64,000 nt of DNA from Arthrobacter sp. MN05-02 (GCA_004001285.1 AP018697.1:2790001-2854000), one strand, 5' to 3'. Shown: positions 36,038-45,337, numbered from the stretch's first letter. The notes: generated from the sequence alone by a model not told the origin. Program-made: numbers and translations.

Positions 36038-37186
36038 ATGAAAGCCATGGTGTACCGCGGGCCCTACAAGATCCGGGTCGAAGAGAAGCCGATGCCGAAG
36101 ATCGAGCACCCGAACGACGCCATCGTCCGCGTCACCACGGCCGCCATCTGCGGCTCCGACCTGCACCTCTACCACGGGCTGATGCCGGACACCCGGGTGG
36201 GCCACACGTTCGGGCACGAGTTCATCGGCGTCGTCGAGGAGGTGGGGCCGTCCGTCCAGAACCTCCAGCGGGGCGACCGCGTGATGGTGCCCTTTAACGT
36301 CTACTGCGGATCCTGCTACTTCTGCGCCCGCGGCCTGTACTCGAACTGCCACAACGTCAACCCGAATGCAACGGCGGTGGGTGGCATCTACGGGTACTCG
36401 CACACGACGGGCGGGTACGACGGCGGGCAGGCGGAGTTCGTGCGTGTGCCCTTCGCCGACGTCGGACCGGCGATCATCCCGGACTGGATGGACAGCGAGG
36501 ATGCCGTGCTGCTCACGGACGCCCTCGCCACGGGGTACTTCGGGGCGCAACTGGGCGACATCGCCGAAGGGGACACCGTGGTGGTGTTCGGAGCGGGGCC
36601 CGTGGGCCTCTATGCGGCGAAGTCGGCCTGGTTCATGGGTGCCGGGCGCGTCATCGTCATCGATCACCTCGAGTACCGCCTCGAGAAGGCCCGTGTCTTC
36701 GCGCACGCGGAGACCTTCAACTTCGCGGAGTACGACGACATCGTGGTCGAGATGAAGAAGACCACCGACTACCTGGGCGCCGACGTCGTGATCGACGCCG
36801 TCGGGGCGGAGGCGGACGGCAACTTCCTCCAGCAGGTCACCGGCACCAAGCTCAAGCTGCAGGGCGGCTCCCCCATCGCCCTCAACTGGGCCATCGACTC
36901 GGCGCGCAAGGGTGGCACGGTGTCGGTCGTCGGAGCCTACGGCCCGATCTTCAGTGCCGTGAAGTTCGGTGACGCCCTCAACAAGGGGCTGACGCTGCGC
37001 ATGAACCAGACCCCGGTGAAACGGCAGTGGCCACGCCTGTTCGAGCACATCCGGAACGGCTACCTGAAGCCCAACGACATCGTGACGCACCGGATACCCC
37101 TCGAGGAGATCGCCGAGGGATACCACATGTTCTCGGCGAAGCTCGACAACTGCATCAAGACGCTCGTCATCGCGGATCCCAGCTAG
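36038..37186 (+). CDS. zinc-dependent alcohol dehydrogenase, formaldehyde dehydrogenase-like
   Basis: A 382-residue medium-chain dehydrogenase. Catalytic zinc ligands lie in ICGSDLHLYHG and FGHEFIG. The structural zinc cluster is the four cysteines in YCGSCYFCARGLYSNC. The NAD fold is VVVFGAGPVGLYAAKS. The long form with VIDAVGAEADG and an insert resembles glutathione-independent formaldehyde dehydrogenase-like enzymes, but the substrate is unknown. GAGAGAGGCGACC precedes the ATG. It is followed after 9 bases by a small protein gene, probably co-transcribed. Confidence 0.88.
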   Translation: MKAMVYRGPYKIRVEEKPMPKIEHPNDAIVRVTTAAICGSDLHLYHGLMPDTRVGHTFGHEFIGVVEEVGPSVQNLQRGDRVMVPFNVYCGSCYFCARGLYSNCHNVNPNATAVGGIYGYSHTTGGYDGGQAEFVRVPFADVGPAIIPDWMDSEDAVLLTDALATGYFGAQLGDIAEGDTVVVFGAGPVGLYAAKSAWFMGAGRVIVIDHLEYRLEKARVFAHAETFNFAEYDDIVVEMKKTTDYLGADVVIDAVGAEADGNFLQQVTGTKLKLQGGSPIALNWAIDSARKGGTVSVVGAYGPIFSAVKFGDALNKGLTLRMNQTPVKRQWPRLFEHIRNGYLKPNDIVTHRIPLEEIAEGYHMFSAKLDNCIKTLVIADPS

Positions 37187-37195
37187 GAGGCCACC

Positions 37196-37822
37196 ATGCC
37201 GTCATCCAGCCCGTCAACGCCATACGTCGCGGACAAGCCGAAGGACATCCCCACCGCGGAGTCCCTCCGCGCCCGGATTCCCGGGTGGGGCGTGGACCTC
37301 GACCCGAAGGACCGCCCCTCCTTCCCGCGAGAGGTCTTCGACCCGGGAAGCACCGGCGCCCACTGGGACTACCCCGAGGAGCAGCAGGGCGGGGAGGGCC
37401 GCGAGCGTTCCATCGAGCACGGGCAGCTGACCCCGGTCTTCGGCACCAGCGCACCGCTCAGGGGTGTCTCGGGCAGTATCCGGCGCTACGCCTACCGGTA
37501 CAGCGAGGCCCGCGCGGCTCACTGGCTCCTGCTCATCCTCGGGGACCGCGTGGACGCATGGGGGGCGCATGCGGCATCCCTCGCGACCCTTCGGCCGGAC
37601 AACCCGGTGACCGAGACGGGCGTGCTGTCCGAGGGCCGCCGGCACGGGCTCGCGTCGCGGGTGGGCAGGGGCCGCGCGGACGTCAACCACTCCTGGCTGG
37701 ACCCCATCGTCGTCGGCGGTCCATGGGTGGTGGCGACGGCCGGCGCCGCCCTGGCCGCTCGCGCTATCGCCCGGCGCGGGCGCGGACGCGCCGGGCGCGT
37801 CGGTAGGGCTACCGAACGCTGA
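37196..37822 (+). CDS. hypothetical protein linked to the zinc dehydrogenase
   Basis: A 208-residue protein of no recognised family. It begins with a polar region (DIPTAESLRARIPGWGVDLDPKDRPSFPRE, DYPEEQQGGEGRERS), continues with VSGSIRRYAYRYSEARAAHWLLLILGDRVDAWG, and has one hydrophobic segment near the C-terminus (WVVATAGAALAARAIA) followed by a basic tail. The ATG has AGGAGG upstream and comes just after the dehydrogenase stop, so the two form an operon. It may tether or assist the enzyme; this is inference from position only. Confidence 0.6.
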   Translation: MPSSSPSTPYVADKPKDIPTAESLRARIPGWGVDLDPKDRPSFPREVFDPGSTGAHWDYPEEQQGGEGRERSIEHGQLTPVFGTSAPLRGVSGSIRRYAYRYSEARAAHWLLLILGDRVDAWGAHAASLATLRPDNPVTETGVLSEGRRHGLASRVGRGRADVNHSWLDPIVVGGPWVVATAGAALAARAIARRGRGRAGRVGRATER

Positions 37823-37836
37823 TGCACACTGGGTCC

Positions 37837-38212
37837 ATGGACATCGACAAGACGAACATCGACGACGAACTCGCCCGGGTGACGCATTTCTGGACGCCCC
37901 CGCGTGGTGGGGCGTGTGAACGACCAGTACGTGAAGGTCGCCAGGCTCTCCGGCGAGTTCGTCTGGCACGCACACGACGACGAGGACGAGATGTTCCTGG
38001 TCGTGGCGGGCAGGCTGCGGCTGCAGCTCGAGGGGCGGGAGGACGTCGTCCTGGCTGCCGGCGAGTTCTTCGTGGTGCCGAAGGGGGTGCGCCACAATCC
38101 GGTGGCGGAGCCGGAGGCGCACGTCGTGCTCATCGAGACCGTGACCACGGCCCATACGGGGGACGTCGTCGTCCCCCGTACCGTGTCGATCGACCAGCAG
38201 CTCTCCCCGTAA
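37837..38212 (+). CDS. cupin-domain protein (one frameshift)
   Basis: A small beta-barrel cupin of 124 residues once corrected. Metal-type histidines are in FVWHAHDDEDEMFLVVAG, and the second cupin motif is GEFFVVPKGVRHNPVAEPEAHV. The frame is broken by one extra C in the run 37897-37901, after THFWTP. CACACT lies about six bases before the ATG at 37837. The protein resembles stand-alone cupins of unknown activity. It is convergent with the MFS gene. Confidence 0.82.
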
Positions 38213-38243
38213 CACACCCCGGACTGATGCCCGAGGGCGGATG

Positions 38244-39483
38244 TCACGCCCGCGTGGCCGCCGGCTCCGCCGACCCCGGGGTGGCACGAGGGATCCAGTA
38301 CCAAAGGACCCCGGCACCGAGGAAACCGAGGGCCGCCGTCGCCCAGATACCCGCCGAGAGCGTGGCCAGCGCCGTCACGAGCGAGAGCAGCGCGGGCCCA
38401 CCCATGGTGCCGGCGTCGGTGAGCAGGCGCCAGATCCCGAGGAACTGGGGTCGGCCGGGTGTCGGCGACAGATCGGCTCCCAGCGTCATGACGATGCCGG
38501 ACCCGATCCCGTTCCCGAAGCCGATGAGCAGGGCGACGAGCAGCAGGCCCGGGGCATCCGCGGTGAGGGGCAGCAGGGTCAGGGGCCGTCCCCATGATGA
38601 GCATGCACGGCACGGCGATCCACCGGCGGCCCCTGACGTCCATCACCTTGCCCGAGGGGTAGAAGATCAGCATGTCGATCGCGCCCGAGAGCCCGTAGAT
38701 CAGTGCCGTCGCCGAAGCGTCGAGGCCGATGCTCTCCGCCCACAGGGGCAGCACCGCCTGTCGCGTGGCCCGCACGGCGGCGATGAGGAGCACCCCGATG
38801 CCGACCGTGACGAAGATCCGCCGATGGCTGCGTATGACGGAGCGCACCGTCGGAGCCGGCGGCGGCGCGAGGGCGGCCCCGACCGCGTTCCGTGCAGAGA
38901 GCGGCCTCCGGCCCGGTGCGTCGAGTTCCGGGACGCGCCAGCTGAGGGCGGCAGCGGCGAGGCTCGCCACTCCTCCCACCCAGTACGCGCCGTCCAGCCC
39001 GAGGGCTCCCATGGCGAGGGCTGCCGCGAAGGGACCCACGAAGACCCCGATGCGGGTGACACCGCCGAGTGTCGAGAGCGCCCGTGCCCGGAAGTACGGC
39101 GGCACGGCTTCGGTCAGGTAGCTCTGCCGCGCGAGCCCGAACACGGCGCCGGCCATTCCGACCATGAAGACGGCAGCCGCGAACACCGGCAGGGTGGGAG
39201 CCGCGAGCGCGAGGAACATCGCCGCCGCACACCACAGGGCGGCACCCACCAGGGCCTTCCGCTCGCCGAAGCGCGTGGCGATCAGGGTTGCCGGGACGTT
39301 CGTGACCAGGGACCCGATGCCGGACAGCGTGATGACCAGGGCCGCGGTCGCGATGTCGGCGCCCAGGTCGCGTGCCGTCAGTGCGATGACGGGCAGGATC
39401 GCGCCCGTGGCCACCCCGTAGAGCAGCGAGGGGCCGTAGGCTCCCACGGCGATGGCACGCAGGTCGAAGGTCTCCTCGGGCAC
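38244..39483 (-). CDS. MFS transporter (one frameshift)
   Basis: A 12-segment major facilitator of 412 residues after correction. The first half has AYGPSLLYGVATGAILPVIALTARDLG and VPATLIATRFGERKALVGAALW, the A-motif loop. The second half has IDMLIFYPSGKVMDVRGRRWIAVP. An extra G in the plus-strand run 38582-38585 breaks the frame after MLIMGTA; the remaining part (GADLSPTPGRPQFLGIWRL) lies in the next frame. Substrate unknown, drug efflux-like architecture. GTG 39483 lies six bases after TAGGGT, suggesting a leaderless transcript. Confidence 0.82.
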
Positions 39484-39597
39484 CGTTCAACCCTAGTCCG
39501 CCCTTCCGCGGCCGGGTGCCGCTCTGGACAGTGCCGGGTGACTGGCATACGTCTCTCCTACCGCCGAACCGGCGCGCTTCTCGGGCGGGAGTACCGC

Positions 39598-40189
39598 ATG
39601 GCAATACCGACCTCAGGCTTCGCGGGCAGGCGCCGGAACAGGGACGTGAACCTCCCGCCGGGCCAGTACGCGACGGACGGCTTCCCTGTCATGTCCGCCG
39701 GCCCCACACCCAGGTGCTCCGGTCGGACTGGAGATTCCAGATCGCGGCCGGCCAGGGCCAGACGCACCACTGGACGTGGAAAAGCTGCAGGTCCTGCCCC
39801 AGGAGGACATCACCACGGACATCCACTGCGTGACCCACTGGTCGAAGTTCGGCACCACCTGGCGCAGGGTCTCCCTCGACACCCTGTTCGAGGACGTGGA
39901 ATCCGAGTCCGACTATTCGATGGTGCACTCCTACGGCGGCTACACCACGAACATCCCGCTCGACGACCTCCTCGACGGCAAGGCATGGCTCGTCCACGAG
40001 TTCGACGGCGAGCCGCTCGCGGCCGCGCACGGCGGGCCGGCCCGGCTGCTCGTACCGCACCTCTACTTCTGGAAGAGCGCCAAGTGGGTCAGCGGCATCC
40101 GACTGATGGACCAGGACATCCCGGGCTTTTGGGAGACCAACGGCTACCACATGTACGGGGACCCGTGGCGCGAGGAACGCTACTGGTGA
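39598..40189 (+). CDS. sulfite-oxidase-like molybdopterin protein (two frameshifts)
   Basis: A short protein of the sulfite oxidase/YedY molybdopterin-binding fold, 197 residues after correction. Landmarks are LPPGQYATDGFPVMSAG, SDWRFQIAAG, the cofactor cysteine region DIHCVTHWSKFGTTWRRVS, YGGYTTNIPLDDLLDGKAWLVHEFDG and GFWETNGYHMYGDPW near the end. One C is missing in the run 39702-39705 and one G near 39778. GGGAG precedes the ATG. The gene overlaps the next, a flavin reductase, as GTGA, so they probably form an oxidoreductase pair. There is no Tat signal, so it is likely cytosolic. Confidence 0.8.
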
Positions 40190-40902
40190 CGCGGACCTGG
40201 CGCACGGCAGAGATCAGCGCCGCCCGGCCCGAGACCGCGATGGCGCGTACGCTGCGGCTCCGCTTCCCCGATGCCGTCTCGGGAGTGGCCGGGCAACACG
40301 TGGACCTGCGGCTCACCGCCGAGGACGGCTACCAGGCCGTGCGCTCGTACTCGGTGGCGGCCTGGGTCCCACCCCACGAACTGGAGCTGACGGTCGAGGA
40401 GCTCGACGACGGGGAGGTCTCCCCCTACCTCGTCACCGCGTCGTCCGTGGGAGACCGGCTGGAGGTCCGCGGTCCGGTGGGCGGCTGGTTCACCTGGACC
40501 CCGGACCTCGGAGGCCCGCTGCAGCTCATCGCCGGAGGATCGGGCATCGTCCCCCTCATGGCGATGCTCCGCTCCCATTCGGAGGCCCGCTCGGTGGTGC
40601 CGGCACGCCTGCTCTATTCCGTCCGGGATCCCGAGAGCGTGTTCTACCGCGGTGAACTCGCCGTCCTCGGCCAGGAGGACACGCAGGTCACCATCGACAT
40701 CGCCTACACCCGTACCGCGCCCGACGGCGGGCCCGTCGGCCGGCTCACGCGGGACGCCGTCACTGCCGCCTGCTTCCCACCCGAGGACCATCCGGTGATC
40801 TACATCTGCGGCTCCACGGGTTTCGTCGAGTCCGTCGCGTCGTGGCTCGTGGCGGACGGACACGACGCCGGCTGCATCCGCACCGAACGATACGGAGGAT
40901 AG
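40186..40902 (+). CDS. ferredoxin/flavodoxin reductase-like flavoprotein
   Basis: A 238-residue FNR-family reductase. The flavin-binding motif is RSYSVA, with GPVGGWFTW after it. The NAD(P) part has LIAGGSGIVPLMAMLRSH and YICGSTGFVESVASWL. No ferredoxin domain is attached. The GTG start overlaps the stop of the sulfite-oxidase-like gene by 4 bases. The natural reading is that it passes electrons between NAD(P)H and the molybdenum protein; this is inference from the conserved gene order. Confidence 0.88.
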   Translation: MTRTWRTAEISAARPETAMARTLRLRFPDAVSGVAGQHVDLRLTAEDGYQAVRSYSVAAWVPPHELELTVEELDDGEVSPYLVTASSVGDRLEVRGPVGGWFTWTPDLGGPLQLIAGGSGIVPLMAMLRSHSEARSVVPARLLYSVRDPESVFYRGELAVLGQEDTQVTIDIAYTRTAPDGGPVGRLTRDAVTAACFPPEDHPVIYICGSTGFVESVASWLVADGHDAGCIRTERYGG

Positions 40903-40904
40903 GG

Positions 40905-41189
40905 ATGGACGACCAGCAGCAGTATTCCCCGGACCAGGACCACCTCGACGGCAATGCCCTCGCAGGTGCCCTCGAGCAGTTCGTCGCCGACCTCACGAGC
41001 GCGGACTGCACGTGCGACGGCTGCGGATCGTCGGCACCCCTGGCGACCGCCCTGCTCTACGCACGGGCTCCGGGCATGGTGCTGAGGTGCCCCACCTGCA
41101 CCGCGGTCCTGCTGTGCCTCACGGATCAGGGTGAGCGCCAGGTGCTGACGCTCGACGGCGTCCGCCATCTGGTCATCGCCCGACGCTGA
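40905..41189 (+). CDS. zinc-ribbon protein (DUF6510-like)
   Basis: A 94-residue protein with two CxxC pairs, CTCDGC and CPTC, forming a probable zinc ribbon. It begins with a polar acidic stretch (MDDQQQYSPDQDHLDGNALAGALEQF). GGAGGATAGGG precedes the ATG, 2 bases after the reductase stop. The triplet molybdopterin protein, flavin reductase and this zinc ribbon recurs in actinobacteria as far as I remember, so it is likely a subunit or accessory protein. No function is known. Confidence 0.72.
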   Translation: MDDQQQYSPDQDHLDGNALAGALEQFVADLTSADCTCDGCGSSAPLATALLYARAPGMVLRCPTCTAVLLCLTDQGERQVLTLDGVRHLVIARR

Positions 41190-41275
41190 GGACGGATCCG
41201 CTCGGTCCCCGCCGTCTCCCCCGCCGTTCCCCGAGGTGGACGGGCGGTGCGGGAGCGGTTGGCCAGGGCTGCACC

Positions 41276-41656
41276 TCAGGCGACCAGCAGTCCGATCGAC
41301 AGCCCGGCCCCCGCCGCAGCGAGCGCCGCTGCCGCGGTTCCCGCCCCGGACAGCACCGCGGGCCAGATCCGGCCGGCCTGGAGCAGCCGCACGGTCTCGC
41401 TGCTCGCCGTGCTGAAGGTGGTGTACCCGCCGAGGAAACCCGTACCGCCCACGAGCGTCCATGCGGGCGGGAGCGCTGCGGCGAGGACGAGTCCGGTCAG
41501 GAGCCCGAGCAGGAAGGACCCGCTGATGTTGACGGCCATGGTGCCGGCGGGGACGGTACTGCTGACGCGCGCGCGGAGGGCGCCGTCGAGCAGGAAGCGC
41601 GCCACCGAGCCCAGCCCGCCCGCGACGCCGAGCACCAGCACGAGTCCTCCGCTCAT
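41276..41656 (-). CDS. crcB: fluoride channel subunit CrcB/Fluc
   Basis: A 126-residue membrane protein with four segments. The signature GGTGFLGGYTTFSTASSE and the N-terminal GGLGSVARFLLDG and VNISGSFLLG match Fluc fluoride exporters. It overlaps the second crcB by 4 bases (ATGA). Gram-positive bacteria often carry two unlike copies whose products form a heterodimer. Confidence 0.93.
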   Translation of the reverse strand: MSGGLVLVLGVAGGLGSVARFLLDGALRARVSSTVPAGTMAVNISGSFLLGLLTGLVLAAALPPAWTLVGGTGFLGGYTTFSTASSETVRLLQAGRIWPAVLSGAGTAAAALAAAGAGLSIGLLVA

Positions 41657-42120
41657 GGCGCCGCCCCCGGCGCTCCCGGCGGGCGGGGGCGGGTCCGGCT
41701 GCCCACGGCGATGCCCGCCGCCGTCGTCGCCAGCCCCGACAGGACGGACAGCACGAGGTAGGCGATGCCCTCGACGGCGCGCCCGGCTCCCACGAGGACC
41801 GCGGAATCAACGGCGAGCGCGCTGTACGTGGTGAAGCCGCCGAGGAAGCCCGTGCCGAGGAGGAGTCGGGCTGCCCGACGGCCGCCCGTGTCCGAGCCCC
41901 GCCGGGCGAGCGCTTCGAGGAGCAACCCGAGGGCGAAGGCACCCGTGATGTTGATGAGGAGGATCGGGAGAGGAAGGCCCGCCGGTGCCGGCAGGGCCTC
42001 GGCGAGGCCGAAGCGCGCAAGGGTCCCCGCGGAGCCGCCGAGGAAGACCAGGCCCAGGGCGGCGGGCCGGAGGTGCGGTGGCAGCTCCCTCTCCGTCGTG
42101 CGTGCCGTGGACTCAGGCAA
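41653..42120 (-). CDS. crcB: second fluoride channel subunit CrcB/Fluc
   Basis: About 155 residues, with four membrane segments and the Fluc motifs GGSAGTLARFGLAE, INITGAFALG and GTGFLGGFTTYSALAVDS. The start is uncertain: no ATG or GTG lies before the first membrane helix. TTG 42120, which overlaps the end of the dienelactone hydrolase by 8 bases, is the best in-frame choice. A later CTG is also possible. No fluoride riboswitch fold was recognised upstream. Confidence 0.85.
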   Translation of the reverse strand: MPESTARTTERELPPHLRPAALGLVFLGGSAGTLARFGLAEALPAPAGLPLPILLINITGAFALGLLLEALARRGSDTGGRRAARLLLGTGFLGGFTTYSALAVDSAVLVGAGRAVEGIAYLVLSVLSGLATTAAGIAVGSRTRPRPPGAPGAAP

Positions 42121-42859
42121 CGTGGCGCGCGAGGAAGTCCAGGGCGCGGTCCCATGCGTCCTCCGCCGGACCGGGCCTGTACGCGAAGCGGTTCGAGTCG
42201 TTGAAGAAGGCATGGCCCGCGTCCGGGTAGACCGCGGCGGTGAAGTCCACGCCTGCCTCCGCCATCGCCGCTTCGAGGGCCGGCAACGCGGCGACGAGCC
42301 CGCCGTCGTCCTGCCCGTAGAAGGCCAGGACGGGAGCCTTGATGCGCGCCAGGTCCGCGGCGGAGAAGTCGGCGTGGCCGTAGAAGGGCACACACGCGAG
42401 GAGCCTGGACTCGTGGACGGCGAGCGAGAAGCTGTACGTACCGCCGAAACAGAAGCCGGTGATCCCCACGCGTCCGGCCACCTCGGGGTCGTCGGACAGG
42501 AACTCGAAGCAGGCCTGCACCCGCTGCGTCGTGAGCGCACCAAATCCGGGGTCCTGCAGCGGCGCCAGCAGTGCCCGCAGCCGCGGCTGGGCCCGGTTGC
42601 GAGCCTCCGGGTCCGGGCCGGCGATGGCCTCACCGATGCCGGCGGTGCTCTCCTCGGTGATACCCCGGTCGGCGAGGAGGTCCGGGGCGACGACCACGTA
42701 GCCTTCCCGCGCGAAGCGGTCCGCGACGTCGCGGATGTGGCCGACGAGCCCCCAGACCTCATGGAGGAGCACCAGCCCGCCCCGCACCGGGCCGTCGGGG
42801 CGCGCCACGTAGGCGGAGATGCTGCCGGTGCCCGCGGGGATGTCCTGGAGGAGGCTCAT
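42113..42859 (-). CDS. dienelactone hydrolase family protein
   Basis: A 248-residue alpha/beta hydrolase. The catalytic triad is C137 in GFCFGG, D184 or D185 in YGQDDGG and H216 in PDAGHAFFN. Dienelactone hydrolases open lactones in chloroaromatic degradation, but many members act on other esters, and no aromatic-degradation genes are nearby. ATG 42859 overlaps the stop of the upstream gene (ATGA), so translation is coupled. Confidence 0.9.
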   Translation of the reverse strand: MSLLQDIPAGTGSISAYVARPDGPVRGGLVLLHEVWGLVGHIRDVADRFAREGYVVVAPDLLADRGITEESTAGIGEAIAGPDPEARNRAQPRLRALLAPLQDPGFGALTTQRVQACFEFLSDDPEVAGRVGITGFCFGGTYSFSLAVHESRLLACVPFYGHADFSAADLARIKAPVLAFYGQDDGGLVAALPALEAAMAEAGVDFTAAVYPDAGHAFFNDSNRFAYRPGPAEDAWDRALDFLARHVA

Positions 42860-43263
42860 CCGCCTAGGCTTGCACGCTTCGTCAGGGTGCGCCAACCGCC
42901 TGCGCGGTTGTCGGCGATGATGGCCCGGAAGATCTCCCGCAGCGCGTCCTCGTCGAGCGCCCGGTCCTCGTACACCGCGACGGTCCGTCCCGTGGAGTTG
43001 GTGTGCCCGCCCGTGATGATGCCCCGGGGGTCGGGGGCGAGACCGCCGTCGTAGAGGAAGACATTGACGTGGTCCCTGGTGGCGAGCAGCGCGCAGACGT
43101 TGCCCTGCAGCACGAAGTACGGCTGGCGCGTGCGCTTGATCGTCTCCTCCACCTCCGGGTCCGCCTCGTGCACGAGTCGGCGGACCGTCCGGCAGATCTC
43201 CTGCTGCCAGGGCGGGAGCGCATCGATGTAGTCGTCGATCCGGGGTTCGGGTGCCGAGGCCAT
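42856..43263 (-). CDS. DUF1801 domain protein
   Basis: A 135-residue protein of the DUF1801 (YdhG-like) family: IDDYIDALPPWQQEICRTVRRLVHEADPEVEETIK, then FVLQGNVCALLATRDHVNVFLYDG. The biochemical function is unknown. Start ATG 43263 was chosen because the frame upstream lacks family sequence. It precedes the dienelactone hydrolase and both crcB genes in one overlapping operon. Confidence 0.8.
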   Translation of the reverse strand: MASAPEPRIDDYIDALPPWQQEICRTVRRLVHEADPEVEETIKRTRQPYFVLQGNVCALLATRDHVNVFLYDGGLAPDPRGIITGGHTNSTGRTVAVYEDRALDEDALREIFRAIIADNRAGGWRTLTKRASLGG

Positions 43264-43370
43264 GCGGACAGTGTGCCAGTGCGGCCCGCCGGCAGGAAGG
43301 CCGGGCCGGAGGGCCTCCGGAGCGGGGGCGACCGCGGTTCCTCGTCCCCGCCCTGCACTACAGTTGCCGG

Positions 43371-43907
43371 GTGCCACGATCCACCCTGCCTCCCGGAGGA
43401 AGCCTGCGCCTCGTCGAACCGTCGGACGCCGAGCCCCTCGCGCGGGCCTACCGGCGGAACCGGGAGCAGCTCGAGCCCTGGGAGCCGCTCCGCGACGACG
43501 CCTTCTTCACGGAGGCGGGCCAGGCGGAACGGATCGCGGTGATGCTCGACGGCCTGGCCGCAGGCACCGACGTTCCCTGGGTCCTGACCGCGGACGAAGG
43601 GATCGTCGGAACGATCACGCTGACGGGGATCGTCCGGGGACCCTTCCTCAACGCCCACGTCGGATACTGGGTGGACCGGCGGCTGCAGGGCCGGGGCCTC
43701 TGCACGGCAGCCCTCGGGGAGGTGCTCCGGTACGCGCGCGACACCCTCGGGCTGCACCGGGTCCAGGCATCGGTCCTGCCGCACAACGCGCCGTCGATCG
43801 CCGTCCTGGAGCGGGCCTCGTTCACCGTCATCGGCGTGGCGCCGTCCTACCTGCGCATCGCCGGGCACTGGCAGGACCACACGCTCTACCAGCGCCTCCT
43901 GTACTGA
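43371..43907 (+). CDS. GNAT acetyltransferase, RimJ/RimL type
   Basis: A 178-residue acetyltransferase with the RimJ-like layout: GGSLRLVEPSDAEPLARAYRRNREQLEPWEP at the N-terminus, then VGYWVDRRLQGRGLCTAALGEVLRYARDTLGLHRVQASVLPHN, which contains the acetyl-CoA site (QGRGLCT). Many members acetylate N-terminal residues of ribosomal or other proteins. GTG 43371 lies exactly six bases after TACAGT and is likely leaderless. Confidence 0.88.
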   Translation: MPRSTLPPGGSLRLVEPSDAEPLARAYRRNREQLEPWEPLRDDAFFTEAGQAERIAVMLDGLAAGTDVPWVLTADEGIVGTITLTGIVRGPFLNAHVGYWVDRRLQGRGLCTAALGEVLRYARDTLGLHRVQASVLPHNAPSIAVLERASFTVIGVAPSYLRIAGHWQDHTLYQRLLY

Positions 43908-43968
43908 TCCGGGGGCACAGGGAGTACTATCGGTGCCACCACAATCAGTCAACGACGACGGACGTGTG

Positions 43969-44265
43969 ATGAGCACCAGATTCTTCCTCCCTCTCGGCAT
44001 CCTCAGCATCTCCCTCGGATTCTTCGCCCTGTTCGCGGGCGCCCGCGGCTATCCCCTCCTCCTGGTCGTCGTGGGCGGCATCGTGCTCGCGCGGCTGTGC
44101 TTCCGGCGTGCGCCCGCTCCCCGCAGGGACCCCGACGTCGGGCGCTCCTCCGGGTTCTCGATGCCCCCCGTCGGCACCTGCCCGCCCGAGCGCCTGCGCG
44201 AGGCACGCGATCTCGCGGCGCGCGTGCTCGAGGTTTCGGACACCACCGGCGCACACCGGCGGTGA
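43969..44265 (+). CDS. small membrane protein
   Basis: A 98-residue protein with two N-terminal hydrophobic segments (FFLPLGILSISLGFFALFAG and PLLLVVVGGIVLARL) and a soluble tail ending RLREARDLAARVLEVSD. TACTAT at 43925-43930 may be its -10 box. I do not recognise the family. Confidence 0.55.
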   Translation: MSTRFFLPLGILSISLGFFALFAGARGYPLLLVVVGGIVLARLCFRRAPAPRRDPDVGRSSGFSMPPVGTCPPERLREARDLAARVLEVSDTTGAHRR

Positions 44266-44341
44266 TGGCCTTCCCCCGGCCCGCAGAATCGGGTGCGCGC
44301 GCAGCGTGCCCTCCGCCCGGGCGTCCCGTCGGCTGGGCGCC

Positions 44342-45337
44342 ATGAGGCGGGTCCTGATCCTGGGCGGCACCGCGTGGCTCGGCAGGGAACTCGCCACGCA
44401 GCTCGTACGCGGTGGGGACCACGTCACCTGCCTCGCCCGTGGCACCGCCGGCCCGCCTCCGCCCGGCGTCGCCTTCGTCGCCGCGGACCGCACGGACCCG
44501 GCGGCGTACGACGCCGTCCGGGGCTCGGACTGGGACGAGGTCGTCGAGATCTCCTGGGACGTCGCGCACGTCACCGCGACCCTCGATGCGCTCAGAGCAC
44601 GGGCCGCACACTGGACCCTGATCTCCTCCTGCTCCGTCTACGCCTCGCACGACGTCCCCGGTGCGGACGAGTCCGCGGCGCTGGTCGAACCGGGCGAGGG
44701 AAGCGAGGACGACTACGCGCAGGCGAAGGTGCTCTGCGAGCGGGCGTCGACGGCGGGTATCGGTGACCGCCTGCTGATCGTCCGCGCCGGGTTGATCGCC
44801 GGACCCGGGGACGGGAGCGACCGCTTCGGCTACTGGGTCTCACGGTGCGCCCTCGCCCAGGACGGCGACGTGCTGGTGCCGACCCTCTCCGGCCGGTACG
44901 TGCAGGTCATCGACGTTCGTGACCTCGCCGCGTGGACCATCAGGGCCGGTCGGGCCGGCGCCACGGGTGCGATCAACGCCGTGGGTGACGCGCACACCTT
45001 CGAGGAGGTGCTCGCCCAGGCGCGCTCGGTCTCCGGTCACACCGGTGCCGTCGTCGAAGCGGCACCGGAATGGCTGGTGCAGCAGGGCGTCGCGTACTGG
45101 GCGGGCCCGCGGTCCCTTCCGCTCTGGCTCCCCGAGGACCTCGGCGGATTCAGCCGCCGCAGCAACGCTGCCTTCCAGGCCACGGGCGGCGTCCTGCGGA
45201 CCCTCCGGGAGATCCTCACGGACACGCTCGACGACGAACGTGGACGTGGGCTCGGGCGCGCGCGCCGGTCCGGGTTGACCCGGGCGGAGGAGAGCGGTCT
45301 GCTCGCCCGGCTCGGGGGCAGGACATCGGACAGCTGA
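44342..45337 (+). CDS. NAD-dependent epimerase/reductase-like protein
   Basis: A 331-residue extended SDR. The nucleotide site is VLILGGTAWLGRELATQLV, followed by DWDEVVEISWDVAHV, SSCSVYAS and DYAQAKVLCE, where Y and K are the catalytic pair. The isoflavone reductase/epimerase-like type fits, but the substrate is unknown. It is followed by a lipoprotein gene whose start overlaps its stop. Confidence 0.82.
   Translation: MRRVLILGGTAWLGRELATQLVRGGDHVTCLARGTAGPPPPGVAFVAADRTDPAAYDAVRGSDWDEVVEISWDVAHVTATLDALRARAAHWTLISSCSVYASHDVPGADESAALVEPGEGSEDDYAQAKVLCERASTAGIGDRLLIVRAGLIAGPGDGSDRFGYWVSRCALAQDGDVLVPTLSGRYVQVIDVRDLAAWTIRAGRAGATGAINAVGDAHTFEEVLAQARSVSGHTGAVVEAAPEWLVQQGVAYWAGPRSLPLWLPEDLGGFSRRSNAAFQATGGVLRTLREILTDTLDDERGRGLGRARRSGLTRAEESGLLARLGGRTSDS

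Noticed and set aside
41190..41275. Fluoride riboswitch near crcB
   Set aside because: crcB genes are at the end of an overlapping operon and I found no pseudoknot-like conserved fold in front of them.
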